A stretch of 64,000 bases of DNA from Aphelenchoides besseyi (GCA_024699855.1 JAMPIQ010000002.1:11966001-12030000), one strand, 5' to 3'; shown: positions 11,898-25,465, counted from the first letter of the stretch. Notes: generated by a model not told the origin, from the sequence alone. Translations and numbers: made by a program.

Positions 11898-12086
11898 ATT
11901 CTTTTTCTTATTGACAAAACAATCAACGACATTGTTGTTTCAATTGGAATTAGAAACACAATGTTAACTCGAGTCTGAATCAGTTATGGCACGTGCTCTT
12001 TCACATCGTTTGTGGGTTTAGCCGTCGCAATCGTTTCGTTCTCTTCTTCCGGTAATCTAAATTTAGGAATACGAAGCTTGTTATTT

Positions 12087-15000
12087 CTACTCGTCCAACT
12101 TCTCTTCACGACGAATTATTGGATGTCGTTCGGCTTCTGCTACACGCATAAACGAGTCAACGATTACCGTAATGGGCAATGCCAGACACTAAAGTACAAC
12201 GTAAACTTTGCTTCTTTACAACGTTTTTTATACCAGCACTCCGCACATAATTGATAGTGTTGCTATCATCTTTCCGCCGGGAGTTTTTGGAGTCATATCG
12301 CCTGTGCAATATCTAATCACAGTTAATTTGGAGCTTCTTACCGTATCCAACTGTTGTCATCGTAACAATAGAAAACCAACAGGCTCCGGGTATACTTGTG
12401 AAGTCCGAATTTGGGTCATCCTTTTCAATAAAATACAATAACGAAGCGAACAGAATAACTCCGGTAAAAATGACCATAGCAAGCATACCAAGTTGTCTAT
12501 AGCTTGCCTAAATCCAAGACTCTGTTAACCATCAGATTGTTGAAAACGAACGTGTAGAGTCTTTCCGAACATTTGCAACCCACTGCTGTAGCGACCCAAC
12601 TTGAGTATTCGAACGACCTGAATACTTTTGAATGTGATCGAATTATCATCACTTACCCTAAGAACTCTCAGCACTCGAATCACCAACAGCATCCCCTATA
12701 AGTTAAATGCTTGTATTAAAAAACTATGAGATAATGGACCTTAATGTCTCGAAGATGTTCTGCGTTAATACCGAAAAGTATGAGTAATGTTTCCAACATA
12801 AATGGCAGAATTGCAAGCTATAGACCGATCAATAATTAAAATTTGCATTAACATACGAGGTCAATTATGTTCATTATTCTTCGAAAGGCCTTCCAATGTT
12901 GAGTTGTAACCACCAGCTTGCAAATGTACTCTAAACGAGAATGTACTGATCAGGCTGGGAAATGTTTTTATTGAATTTCTTTAATAGTCCAAACTTGCTC
13001 TTAACATATTTCACTAAAATCTGCATATCACACTAGACGTTTGCGTTCAATAACCCCAATCAATGGGCAAAATGAATTACGAATATGTCATATCAATTCG
13101 TCCGTTTTCCAAAAAATTGCCGGAGGGCAAATCAATCTTCGATTTTACTACTCTTTTAATGGTTTGCTGCCTTCAAGTTTATGCAAATTGAAGAGAATTG
13201 CTTAAGAATATTTTCTTGCTTATTGCGCTGATAGCGTTTCCGTTGTTGCTGCTGTAGATGTCACTACCTACGATCTTCTAGCATTTCGACCCGTCAAAAT
13301 GAAGGGTTTCGTACATTGTGCACTTCGTTGTTACGTCAAGTAATGTACTTACTAGCGTGCTGTGTGTGTTTCGTTGCTATTGTTCTTTTACCGATGAACT
13401 ATTCATTGATGGATCGCAAAAAGATCACCGTGAACGTGCTGTAATTCACAGCGTTCAATCAACCGAATTCTTGACACCGTTGGACTGGTTATAGTATAGG
13501 AAACCGTAGAATAATCAATGTGAAGTATGTTTTGATCTATCAAAGTTTTCACTCCCATTTTAGGCCTGGTAAGCGTCGTTTAGTTGATCGAATTTACCCG
13601 ATGGTTTTGTGCCGTGATTTTGCGACCTTGTTCTTCATCGGCAAACCAAGAATGGAGGAATCTGACTTACGTTGTTTTTCAATGCCAGTGAGTAAAGACT
13701 CCAAAACAAAATTGCACAGTTCTTCATCTCCGTGATGGCTTATTTTGAAGGCTTAGGACGTTTTTGGTGTAAGTTTCCGTAGACTGCTAGACAACAACGA
13801 ACTTTGATTTTAAGATTTTTAACGTTTGAAATTCGAGTATCAACATGTTCGTCACAATTTTGACTTATCTGCGTGTATAAACTCGTTTCTTTTTGCTGAA
13901 CATCAACATTGTTTCGAACATCATTTCTTCCTTAAAATTCAAACTTCCGCGACCACTCACCTGCAGCAAACCAGACAATGCAAACGTGTTCAATCTTAAT
14001 TAGAAGTGGCATCGGTTCCATAGTCTCTATTAGCACTGTTCCATTGTTTTTATCTAAAAATCAACAGTCCATTGTGTTGCGTATATTCGTACCGTCTGTT
14101 GCAGCCGGCACTTGAAATTCACTCATACTCCCACAAATCAGACCGGTTATTGATGCAATTACAAAAAAGATAGAGATTCCAGCAAAAATCTTGGCATGTA
14201 TCGAACTAAACTCATTTGATTTATAGCAAGCAACTGTAGACATGTAACTACCTGCTTGGCTCTTCTATCAATCGCCAAATTTTTTGTCTGAGTTGTCCAA
14301 AACACACATTTTCGAACTCATCCGGTTCTTCGGTTTCATCATCAAGAATCGACTCTAACTCTGATTCGTTATCTAATACGGGATCGTATGTACATGAACA
14401 CGTCGGGACTTTTTCGATATCAACACGCCAAAACGTAAATTCGTCGAGAAGATCAGTTGCGCAGACCGTTAACGCTTGATGTATTATACCTGAAAATGAC
14501 TCCTTAATGACTAATTTGACATATTTGTTATACCGTGAGTGTAATATTGATAGATGGTCGGAAAAAGAATGGGCGACCGTTCGAAATAATACTCATGAGT
14601 AGCTTCAAAATAAGCATCAACATTCATCAACCTCAAATCATGAGATTGTTTAGCGAAAGCAGTAAGAAACCCTGAAAACTGTGACTACTTGACCTTTGTA
14701 TTGATAATAAACCTTGATTTCTTTTTATTAAAGTCTCTATTCGAAATGTGAAGGCCGTACCACCAATGTTCAATCTAAGTAGTTTATCTTCGCCCACAAG
14801 TCCATTAACAATCAAAGTTCCACGTGGTGTTTCATCGACATGCGGCATATAGTCGTAAGGTGATGGACCCAAAAGTCGTTCGGAATCACGAGCTGAATGA
14901 GCACTGGGAGTCAACTGATCATCTTCATGTCTCGGACTTGTGTTCTTACTCGATTTACGGTCTTTCCTGCAAACGACTTGTATTTATTAGTTTGATTATA

Positions 15001-15137
15001 TTATACCGTAACAACAAGGTTGCCAGTCGTTCTGTTTTGCGTAGGGCATTTTGGGTCTCACGATTATGCCGATTAATCCGCTGTATTCCATGATTTGCAG
15101 TAGCTATGATAGAGCCTTGAAGTACTGCTGTGTTCAT
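12087..15137 (-). CDS. Voltage-gated potassium channel alpha subunit (Kv, Shab-like/KVS)
   Basis: The ATG at 15137 begins a multi-exon gene. After a basic N-terminus the T1 tetramerisation domain reads LLRLNIGGTAFTFRIETL, then EYYFERSPILFPTIYQYYTHG and DLLDEFTFWRVDIE. S1 is KIFAGISIFFVIASITGLI and S2 is IEHVCIVWFAA-EYICKLV. S3 follows FRRIMNIIDL-LAILPFMLETLLILFG. S4 has regularly spaced charges (VIRVLRVLRVVRILKLGR). The pore has CWFSIVTMTTVGYGD, with the K+ selectivity filter. S6 reads GVLCLALPITVIVDSFM. The stop is at 12087-12089, leaving a short C-tail. The sequence around S1 (EEPSSSIHAKI) and after S4 (YSSGLQMFGKTLHASYRQLG) is closest to Kv2/Shab-like channels. Odd features: PIT rather than PxP in S6, and a CSC where T1 domains have CC. 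All splice joins I checked keep frame. Confidence 0.9.
13262..13735 (+). CDS. Possible small gene nested in the Kv channel intron (low confidence)
   Basis: The roughly 1-kb Kv intron (about 12946-13953) is far longer than others nearby, and on the opposite strand it contains coding-like sequence. An intron from the GTTATAG after 13491 to the TTTTAG at about 13563 would join LTPLDW to PGKRRLVDRIYPMVLCRD and continue to HSSSSP and the stop at 13733-13735. PGKRR resembles an amidation and dibasic cleavage site. I could not find a convincing start or signal peptide in the right frame, and no family is recognised. It may be chance. Confidence 0.2.
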
Positions 15138-17436
15138 GATTCTGTGGCTTTAAGCGCTTTCATATTATTCATTAAAAATGTTGTCACGCTATCGTTAAGA
15201 AAGAGGTCGGGGCTCTAAAGTGTGAACACCCCCCGAATAACTTCATCTTCTGCTTACCTTCACAATGACTTTTGTAAGCTCTTAATGCAATCGAATTGCT
15301 AAAAAATCGAAGGGTTTAGATACCATGCTAAAACAATAACTAGAAAATGAATTGAGTTAAAGGATTGGTGGGCAACGAAAGAACTTCGAAAGTGCAGGTG
15401 CTTGGAAAAGTTTAATGTGTCACTTAAAATTCTTGGATATAACTAATGGTTCGTACAATTTGTTGAAAATTGAGTCCTCAAAAATGTCCATAGAAGACAA
15501 GAACTCACGTCTGAAAATTTCGACATGATTGAAGAGCAAACAACCGTAGTTGTTATATACGTGTTATCTGTTACTCAATTTCTATGCGAAACCTAAGCCA
15601 CGCCCATTTTTAAGGTCAACAAAATTCAACTTATTCAATATCATGAATTCACACAGCAACAAGCAGGTCGACAGTTTGTTGAATAAGCAATTGAATTTCT
15701 AGATTCAGAAGTCTTTAACACTGATCATCAAGCTTTAAATCTGGAGAAATAATGGTAAAAGATTGAGATAACCGGAGTTCTGTTATTCAAACGAAAGTAC
15801 AGTACCCAAAATAAAAGACGAGAAAAGGAAACTACAAACACAGTAATCGCAACAAACTTTAAAACTTTTAATTCGAATTGTACGGAGGGTCAACGAATAT
15901 TTCATTGCTAATGAAAGGCGGTCTGAAGTACGAAGATTTCAAAAAGATAATTGACATACAAGTCTGTCAACTTCGTTAATTAGGGACAATGAACAAGACC
16001 CAACTTTACGGACCAGTTTGCGTCTTTTTCCTTCGGTGGTCTCTGTGTTTGTGACCCAACACGCCTCCAAACTCGACTCTCGTTTCCATGCGACAGCCTA
16101 TTCACAGCTCTTCGTCGGCACCTCGGTGTTGTTCTAATGCACGGCTTTTTACTTTCAAAAATTTAATCAGACTGTGAACATGTTCGTTGTGCAATGGTGT
16201 CAAAGAGACGTTTATAATTGCGATGATCTCAAAGAACTGTTCGGTTAACAAACATTACATTTTTGTACATGAAGTTTGTATGCTGCACACCGTACTGTTC
16301 GTCGATAGTAAGCTCTGTGTTGTATTAGAGCATTTGAGTTCATACAAACTTCAAAACACATTATCAAACAAATGCACGACAATTGTAGATAAGTAGGATA
16401 TTTATAAGTTTTGAAGTGATCGTTTAATGTACAGTACACTTCGTGAAGTCAATAATCTCAAACGTAGTATTTTTATTCGAAGAATGTTGTGATCAGAAGA
16501 TAACTGTTGTTCGAGAGCGTAGGCGACGTAAAGATGTTGAAAGTTATCTGCGTTTATTCGAACATCGATTTTTTGTCGTCGGTAATAAGGTCACTACCAT
16601 CTGCGCACATGTTTCTGTCGCGCGTATATTCACGATTCGAAAGACAAAAAGACGGCAGTAAGACGCAATGAACGACGGAAGAGAGTCTGTTCTTTGTCTT
16701 TCCAGCAGCAGACAAACGAGTGATTTTTCCTCTTTTTACGCGCAAAAGAGTGCGCATGAAAGGAAGATTGCATTTGATCCTGAAGGTTGGAGAGCATGTT
16801 GAGCGGCGTTTTATCTTCGACACTCGCTTTCTCTCTCTACTTCATAGCAGCGAGCGATCGACAATTGCGCTCTCTCGCGAATTTTGCGCGTCTGATTCTG
16901 CGCCATGACCACCAACGAGCTCTTCGTCGTTGATTTGCACCGTTGGAATTCGCAACCAAATTGCCCGTCTCAAGGGTACTCAAGAGCGTGTGCTCGGTTT
17001 TGCAAACGTCGTTCTGTTCGACCGCGTAAGAATCTTTCTGTGGCCAACCCACTACTTTATTCTCATTAACATCGTGAAGATTGTTGGTTTCCTATCAGTT
17101 GTTATCTCATGAACACCTTCGAAAAAACTAGCTGTCGAATGCTTGTAACAAAATGTGTTGTAAAAGTTGGTCTTTATCAGCGAGATAGAAAGTGATTTGA
17201 TTAGTGGAGCCAGTCCGCGAATGTGCAATAAAATCAGGTGTTTGCTTGAAACGCAACAATTTTCATTCGAACACGATTCAACAGTCTTCGTATCGCTTCG
17301 ATTTTTGCCATAGTTTTGTTCGAATTGTGCCAACTCCAACGTCTTTGGGGTCAAGTTTTACGTTGCTGCGTGTTCGGCGCGAGATGCGCAGGTAGTTTTT
17401 GACCAACTTGCTGTTTAGTTTTCAAATGTTAACTTA
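15138..17436. other. Intergenic region between Kv channel and TMEM131 genes
   Basis: A 2.3-kb stretch between two outward-facing genes. It is AT-rich near 15300-16100 and becomes CpG-rich near 16840-16930 (GAGCGATCGACAATTGCGC), which may mark promoter sequence for TMEM131. Short frames at 16187-17354 on both strands have no supportable features. Confidence 0.45.
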
Positions 17437-20400
17437 ATGGTCGCTGCCGTTTTCACATTCATTTCACTTCTGTTGCCCAGTTTACAGTGGAAAGCGGGCA
17501 GTTTCGGCGGCGGATGTTTGGCTGCCGGATTCCTGATCAGCGGCGACGAGTTCACGGATCGCGGATTCATTTCTCATGCGTTCGTGCAGACGGATTCCGA
17601 GTTGCACTATTTTCGAGATGTTTCCTCGCAAGAGATTGCCTACGTAAACAAAAGGTAAGTCTCTTCTGATTGCTTCTTTGGAGACCTTGTTTAGTCCTGA
17701 AATCGGATCAACTGTCGATCGGGCACTTTCATTCGAGCCAAATCAACTGAACTTCGGAGCAAGGTAAATCCGAAATAGTACATTGAAGATAGCCGAGTTT
17801 TAGTTCGCTTGGAATTCCAAAACGTAGTGCCGTTATAGTCTACAATCCAAACCATGTGCCCGTCGAAATCAACGCGATTAGCTCCAAAAGTCTCGATTTT
17901 TATTTTAGTTTTCCGGAAAACAAAGTACGTGGTAATTGCAATTGCTCCTAATTTCCGATGCAATTTAGATTGTTAAGCCACTTGATAAATCGCGTTTTAT
18001 TGTCACCTATTTACCACGAAGTGAAGGAAAAGCCGCTACAACATTGAACATACACACATCGGTTGGAACAGAAGAATTCCACGTAATCAAAATGCTTTTA
18101 CGACTTCTGTTAATTTCGTCATTAGGTCTCGGCTCATGCGCATGGAAATCCGTATCGTATTCGTCCAGTGATCAAAGCTCGTTTACCTGTCAATGGAACA
18201 TTTGAGTTTCCCATCGTTTTGCATAATCCACACATCGATAAGCTTCGCTTGATTAACGCATTTTCTTCGGATCCAGAGCTCACTTTGATTCACAAAAAGC
18301 ACGAGGATACTCAGCTGGTAGAAAGACGAGTTTTCTAGTGGTTCTTTCACTTTTTGCTTCAGGAAATTGCACCGTTTGAAACCTTGAATTTTGCTCAAGC
18401 CGTTGCTGTAGGTGCAACTGAACGAAATGTTTCCGTGTTTATTGTACTGAAATTGGATGCAATATCCTATTCAACACGTCTCGTGAAACGTCGAATTCTC
18501 TTGGTGATGACAGTCGACATGGAAGTGACCACACAGCCGGGACTTTTCTCCACAGTCGACGTTCTTGATTTTGGATTAATCAAGTACGGAGAACGATCAC
18601 AGCGCATGATCTTCAATGCGTACAGTACGGTGGAGAAAGGAATAGAAATCGATTCGGTCTACGTCGATCGCACCAGCCATCAGACCAATGGCGTGTACTT
18701 ACAATTCGCTTCGAAACCGCCGATTTCTGTCAAATCACGAGCGAAAAGTCAACCCGGTAATTTGTATGGAAAGCAAATCAACGGAAAAATTTTACAGGAG
18801 TGCCAGTCCCGATATCCAACATCGAAATTGACACCTCTTATCTTTCACTCAACAGCTCACAGAAGATCCATGTTGTGCAGGGCGAAATTGTAGCTGAAAG
18901 CCGTGGAGGAAACTTCAATGCAACGATACGATTTCACGCGGTTGTTTTCTTTGGGTTTGTCGAACATATTCTGTTGAAAGAAATTTGAGTTTTCAGAGAA
19001 GTTTTGCACAGTTCGAAAGACGCGGTTTTTCATTATTCCCTACAGCCACCGATTTACCGTAGTATCTCGTTGCAAAACAACTATCCGTTCGGTATTGCCG
19101 TCTGGAATGTTTCGTTGCCCGGAAGTAAACAGAAGTTTTTCAAAGTAAAATGATTTTGTTAAGAGACGATCTAAACTTCGTTTTTAGGTTTCAATGGTAC
19201 GCCCGGTTGTGGAGATCGAAGCAGGAAAGTCAAGTGCCATCATACGTTTGAAGTATATCAAGAAGGCACAAGTGAATTTTACGGCAACATGTTTGGTGCA
19301 CACAAACGTTACGACTTTCGAAGTTCCGTTGTTGATATTCAAAGGAGATATAAAGGTAAACATTTTGATTTTGTTTCTAGACTCAAGGCTTTTAAAGGTT
19401 CTTGTGAACTCGGTGGAAAACGATCGTTTGAATTTGAATTTCGGTCTCGTAAAACCGAACACAAAACGCGAAATGTTTGTGAGTTTAAGCTAATAGCACG
19501 GTTATTCGGTCCTTTTAGTTTACGATTGTTAATCCAAATTCCGTTGCGATTATTCTGCGCGGCCTATCGAATGTGGACGACGATTTGGCGTTGGTTGAGC
19601 CAGTGGGCACGGAATACGGAAATGGAAGTCTTTTAAGCGACTTGGATCGAATCCTGAAACCTCAAAGTTGGATTCCTGTACGTAATTCGTTTTTAATGTC
19701 AGTTTTTAACTAGTTTGTTTAGGGTGCTGATTTTGCTTTGCCAGCAAACAGTTTCACAGTATTTCGTGTGTCACTTACAATCCCACCGTATACAAAGACA
19801 GTTAAATCATTGAGTCTTCGAGTGGCAACCGATTACGAAACGATAAACGTTCCTGTTGAGTACAAGTTGACGAATTCAACAGTTGTTTTTGTCGACGACC
19901 TTCTTCGTTTGGACGACTCATCGCCGGGTAAAATATCAACTAGAGATATACAAGTAGGATAAGAGCGAACGTAATCTTTGAATACCCGACTGGTTTCAGC
20001 TTTACAGTTCTTTTGGAAGGGACCTAAAAGTTTTGCGAGTTTCCAAATTGACAAACGATGAACGATTTTTTTTTCAACTCAGATCGAAAAATGATCTTTG
20101 GATAAAAAGCGGCACAACCACAACACTCGGTTCTTTCTCTTTTGCTCCGGGATTAACGTGTGCGGCAAATTGCTATGTTGGCTTACCGTTACACACTGCA
20201 GGTAGTGGAAATTGAAGGATTTCGTTGTTAAGTCAAACTTTAAGATGGTCAATGGTTTAAGCACGGTCTGAAGCTTCCACCTGATCTGCCAGAAATCGAT
20301 AGCTATTTGTACAGTCGATTACGCCGCCGATTCAACGCATTGGAGTCGAAATCGATTCGAACATCAGTTATCGTTGACACCGACGAATTCAAAAGTTTGG

Positions 20401-23400
20401 AGTTGGGCGTAAGAACAGAACTCACATGGCCACGATTACTGAATCATCCGGTTGTTCATTTTCCGTTAACTGCAGTTGGAAACTTTACGGTAAGAAAACA
20501 TTGTTTCATTGGTTCATTTCATTTAAGATCCTCAATCTTACGCTCAGTAATCCATCGATTCATCCTGTCGTTGTTCAACTACTACCATTGGTAGTGTATC
20601 CGGGCGCTAAAGCGTTATTGGAATTTTTTGAAGACGAACTTGTTTTCCCGATTGATGCACCAGTAGAAATGAATGAAACGTTAATGTTTTCGTTACGTGA
20701 TACCGAACTGTTCACTCTAAAAGCCGGTAGTCCGGTACCGAAGATGCGCGAGCAGTTGGAAGAAGTGGTTGGAAGTCCGATTCCACGATTCACACTTTCA
20801 ATGTTGCTTCAACCAGGAATGAATGTACGCGTACGTATTGGTTTTCTTCCAACTGACTACACGCTTCGATCGTCTCTTCTACTGATTCGTAACAATCTCA
20901 CAGCAATTGAACCGGTCGTAATGTACGGAAAAGGAGCACACGTGAACATGGAAATCGATGGAAAAGCGTCTCGTTCCAATTTCTTATTGTTTGATATTCT
21001 TCCATCACATTTATCCGATTGCCATAATCCAAAACGTCTAACTCACAAACTACCGACTACATTGACCGTCAAACGCACGTTCGTCGTAAAGAACACCGGA
21101 GAAGTAAACTTCACGATTATGAACGTGAGTATCAGTGGAACGAGTTGTGAAGACCGCGGTTTCCGTGTTCTCAACTGCCAACCGTTCAGTTTGAGTCCGA
21201 ATGAAACGCATAGTTTGGAGATCGCGTAGGTTTTCAATTATTTCGATTGATTATTTTCCCAAGTTTTCAGATATACACCTGACTTTTTGATGAGTGTTAA
21301 CGAGGCAGCCCTTCAGTTGTATATGCATATGAATGGAACACCGTGGGTTTTCGATATGGTTGCGACAATTGCACCGGAAATGCTTCAAGTTTGTCATTCC
21401 GCTCTTCCACGACCACCATTCGAATGGGTCATGTATTATTCGTGCTTGTTTGCTTTAGTGTAAGTGATTTACAAATAGTGCATTGATAATGTTGGATTAT
21501 AGTTTTTGTATGGTCTATGTAAGTGCCTGCGCATATTTGGAGGGCGATCATTTCATCAGTTGTCTCATCCAACAGTCGCTAGAAGCTCTCAGCGAAAAGG
21601 GAGTCATAACTCCGGTATCGGAAAAAACAGATGGAATCGAAGTAAACACGAGTTGGCGTGAAGCAATATCCAGTCGTATTGTGATTCTTAGTCGACTTTT
21701 TCGTGGTCCAAACGAGCCACCAATTCTTTGCGATTTTGGTACAAAACCACTTCCGGCATTTGGTGCCAAAATCGTGAACTATGTCCTCTGGTTTTTTGCC
21801 ACAATGCGACAAGTTGTGACTAACGATTCGCGTTTACCTCAACGAAGACACAGAAGAAATCGACGTCGTTCACCTCCACTTACAAACCACAACTCTCACG
21901 TAACCGAATCGGCTAAACCAGTCGTCGTGACTACTCGTATGAAATACATGAACACCTTGGAATCTCTTGCCAACAACGGAAATGAGCAAGATACGACAAT
22001 CGCCAAAGAAGAGTATCAACCAAACAAAATACTCGAAGATGACTTTAATGGTAGACGCAATCAAGTTGGTTCCGATCACGAACAAACTTCAAACCTGAAG
22101 AAACGAAAGAATGTAACGAAGAAAAAATCTGATGATAGAACGACAACTATGAAATCTGAAGCGCCTGCAGTTCAATACCCAAAGTCACTTCCGAGAGTTT
22201 GGACACGTTCCAAACAATCTGAATCAATCAAAGTTGATGAGATGAAAACAGAAGAACTGCTTTCAAATCGAATGGACAAGGAAACTGTTGATCAAACAGA
22301 TGATCTCAGTTTACAACAAAACGGTATGAATGGAGCAGTCGACAACCAGATGAATACTGTGGACTCATTAGCTGTTGAACCAGAATCTGAACCTATATCT
22401 GTGTTGAAATGCAAAGTGTCGGATGATGAATGTGCTAACGAGAATATTGATCAGCAATTGGCAACCCAAGACCACGAAAAAGCGGCGGATTCTTCAGAGA
22501 GCAGTGGAGTTCCTGAATGGGCTGATGCATCGATTCTTGATGGTAAGAAATGTTTAAATCTTATCACTAATTACTCCGTATCTTTAGTGAATGTAAACGA
22601 AGAATTCGATCAAATGGTCGAACAATCGTCGGCTTTCAAATGTCGTCCAAATTCACCGCTAAGTTGTTCTTCCCAATCGCCTCGATTCTCTCAATCTGAC
22701 AATATTCCAACATCTTCGACATCAGTAGAAGAAAAAAAGAAGAAGCGACGTCGACAAAAGAAACAGGTGATTATCTCTTGCAAATGTCGATTGTTATCAG
22801 CGTTTGTTTTTAGACTCCGCCTCAAGTTGGACCGCGGTTAACTAGTCGTGAAATCAATCGGTTGGCCAAAGAATACAAACAATATTTGGAAGCCATGGCC
22901 AATGGGATGCCAATGACCGGATTTCCCGTTGGATTTTTGCCACCGAATTTGGCCGTGAATCCGAATGTCATGAATCCTCCGGGTTTCGGAAATCCATTCG
23001 CTGGCTTCCTACCACCTTCATCAAGCAGTGATGGATACTACGATCAGTTGCTACGTTTCCAACAGCAGCAACAACAGGAAGAAGAACTTCAACGTCAAAT
23101 GGTGATCAATCGTCAACGCTCAGAACAATTGTTTCCCGATTCGTATTATCCTAATTCATCGTTTCCGTGGATGCCTCAACAACAACAGCAAATACCAACA
23201 ACAAGGCCGCCTGTCCAGTTTCCACCAGTGACTGTGTCCCAGGAGCCAACTGCTACCAACAACAAAACTAACTTCGACGCCTTAACAACCGATCTTTTCA
23301 ACGAACTTACTTCCGCTCGTTCGCCAACAGCAGAACACGAAGCACCGAACCTGTTGGACTTGGTTCCAGAAGCTGAAACGAGCAACAACCCGACGAATCG

Positions 23401-23518
23401 TTTCTTTTCTCTTTACACTGAAGATCGCATTTGGCAACCGATTGGAGAGGCAGAAAACAGCGAATCTTTGTGGCCAAACTGGAGTGAGGATATTGATGTA
23501 GACAGAAAAGAAAAATAA
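17437..23518 (+). CDS. tmem-131: TMEM131 homologue, collagen secretion factor
   Basis: TMEM131 proteins are ER type I membrane proteins whose luminal PapD-like modules bind procollagen and whose cytosolic tail recruits TRAPPIII; in worms they are needed for cuticle collagen secretion (family knowledge). The ATG at 17437 opens a signal peptide (MVAAVFTFISLLLPSLQ). Conserved blocks are SLGIPKRSAVIVYNPNHVPVEI, then GNPYRIRPVIKARLPVNGTF and IAPFETLNFAQAV. Next come DVLDFGLIKYGE and SFAPGLTCAANCYVGLPL. After these are LLLIRNNLTAIEPVVMYGKGA and LTVKRTFVVKNTGEVNFTI. One TM (WVMYYSCLFALV, about 21425-21525) precedes a long cytosolic tail, Ser-, Lys- and Gln-rich, ending NSESLWPNWSED like the vertebrate tail. 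Many 40-50-nt introns interrupt the gene. The stop TAA (23516-23518) sits inside an AATAAA. Confidence 0.93.
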
Positions 23519-23519
23519 A
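23514..23519 (+). terminator. Poly(A) signal overlapping the TMEM131 stop codon
   Basis: The bases AATAAA contain the TAA stop of the preceding frame. If used, the 3' UTR would be only about 20-30 nt. Confidence 0.4.
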
Positions 23520-23541
23520 ATTAAAAAACTGCAATCTCGCT

Positions 23542-23547
23542 TTTATT
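23542..23547 (-). terminator. Poly(A) signal for AVL9 (AATAAA on minus strand)
   Basis: TTTATT on the plus strand, 140 nt beyond the AVL9 stop codon in its direction of transcription and about 25 nt from the TMEM131 stop. The two transcripts should abut or overlap here. Confidence 0.45.
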
Positions 23548-23686
23548 TTACAGCAATGCCAAGGAATTATTGATCAACAAGTGGAATCGAAGAATGGAGA
23601 TGATGCCCAGTAATTATGCATTCAAGACTTAGATTTTGCAATTGAATATTAGCACCGATTTAAGCTTTCTATGAGCTTATTGCGAT

Positions 23687-25465
23687 TCATTTTTTTGAAC
23701 TCGTATCTCCAGAAGTTGATGATCGTGAAGTCGAACGATTGATCCAAGACGAGAATGTTGTTCGCAGTTTCCCGCTCTTTTCTGTTAGATATCTCGCTGT
23801 CGTTGATAGTGTTGGAAGGGCGTGAGCGCGTCCGAAATGATGGAACTGATGACCAACTAGAGCAATAAAATCCTGAGCACTAATTGGACCGGTGGATGGA
23901 TGTGACGAGTCGATTTGCGAGAGTTTTTCGTAGGTTTTACTTGACCATTCTTTATAGTTCTCAGTTTCCTTCCATAGCCGAATGAACTCTAAATTGTACT
24001 CGGCCATGTGTTCGTCGTTCTTTGATGCAGCGTTGAACATTGCGCAGATATAAAGATAGAATTGCATGGCTACCTGGAAATTTTAAAGTTTACAAAGAAA
24101 TTCGTTTGAGTTTACTAACCCAATCATCGTTTCCATTGAACTCAGCTGGCGAGGAATCGCTGACTGTCTTCAATATGTTGCTCATGAAACGATTGTCCTG
24201 TGTAGTAAGTGAAAGCTTTTGAGCCAATTCGTTGTCGTTATACTCGATTACTCCGTTGCCTTTTTGGTCCATCTAAACATGCTTAGAGTCGTTTAGAGCT
24301 TGTGCATTTTCCGACCGAAACATAGACGTCATAGAGATCCAAGTTCAGTTTAAAAATGCCGTTTGTGACACCAATGCAATAAGCTCGTACGTTTCGGTTT
24401 CGCAAATCGTCGATTCCATTTATAGACATGTAAGGAAACAACAGGTTACGCTGAAAGCTATAAAGTCCTTTCATTTAAACATTCAAGTTACTTTTGTAAA
24501 AATTTTAAGTGGAAATCCATGTTCATTAGCCGGTGCTTTCGCGTTTTCTTCGTTGTTTTCATTTTCACTTGGACTGTAAACTGCGCTTTCAAATAGTCCG
24601 CTTTCGATCATACCTAAATCGTTCAGTCACAGACCTTTTCTAACTAATAACTTACACGGAAACAAGGAGATTAATCCGATAATCACATCGCTTAGTATTC
24701 CGGTTGGGTGTAACTCGAAAATAACTTTTTTTTCCAGCATTATTAATTTTAGCAGCTCTAACGTTCGATGTTTGAAGATACGAAGCAAAGAATCTAACGG
24801 AACGCCTAAACAGAACTTAACACTTTGAATGAAAACGTAATCAGATACCCATGTAAGCGAATTGTTGATCCAAACTCTGCGTATCAAAAACATCCGCTAA
24901 GTTCGCGTACATTTGCTGTAGAACTTCAACCTAGAATTGATGCGATTCAACTTAATTCTAAAATTTACACACCTTTGAAAAGTCTTTTTCTTCAAAATAT
25001 GACTGTGTGATCAGTTGTAACTTTTCTTTCAACATCCCAAAAAGTGGCACTGTTGATAGAACACAAACACTCTTTTGGACGTAGCTTCTTGTAACATCGT
25101 TCTTCTTGCTAATCAATGACTGCGTGTCTATTTGACGATAACAAGCAATACCAAACACTGTACGATTTCTATTGGTCAATGATGGAATCGTAAAATAAAC
25201 GGTATCTGAGCATCTTTATAGAAAAAACACTTGTTTGCTTACCACTTTCAGTTGAATGCGATTGATCGGGCATCACTAGGCTCGGCAAATTAATCCATTC
25301 TGATGGGAGTTCGGTGTCCGGATTGGCAGCGGATTTCGAATTCGGGAAAGGAGGATAACAGAACTCAACCTGAAGCAAAGTAAACGCGTTATTTCTTCTA
25401 CTACGAACCTGACAGCCTTTCGTATGATGAAATCCGACAACCAAAACATGGAGAATTGGATGCAT
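23687..25465 (-). CDS. AVL9: AVL9 homologue, DENN-related late secretory protein
   Basis: AVL9 proteins have a DENN-like (longin plus DENN) fold and act in late secretory traffic and cell migration. The ATG at 25465 gives MHPILHVLVVGFHHTKGCQV, then after a short intron EFCYPPF and LPSEWINLPSLVMPDQSHS. Then come RTVFGIACYRQIDTQSL and YVQKSVCVLSTVPLFGML, followed by KLQLITQSYFEEKDF. The DENN core includes FKHRTLELLKLIMLEKKVIF and ISLFP. The C-terminal part has the D-QFYLYICAM block (human: QFAVYIHALL) and FIRLWKETENYKEW. The gene ends in a Ser/Thr-rich tail, DTSSKK, with TGA at 23687-23689. The acidic linker found in human AVL9 is present but short. The gene faces TMEM131 tail-to-tail with only 168 nt between stop codons. 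Confidence 0.9.
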
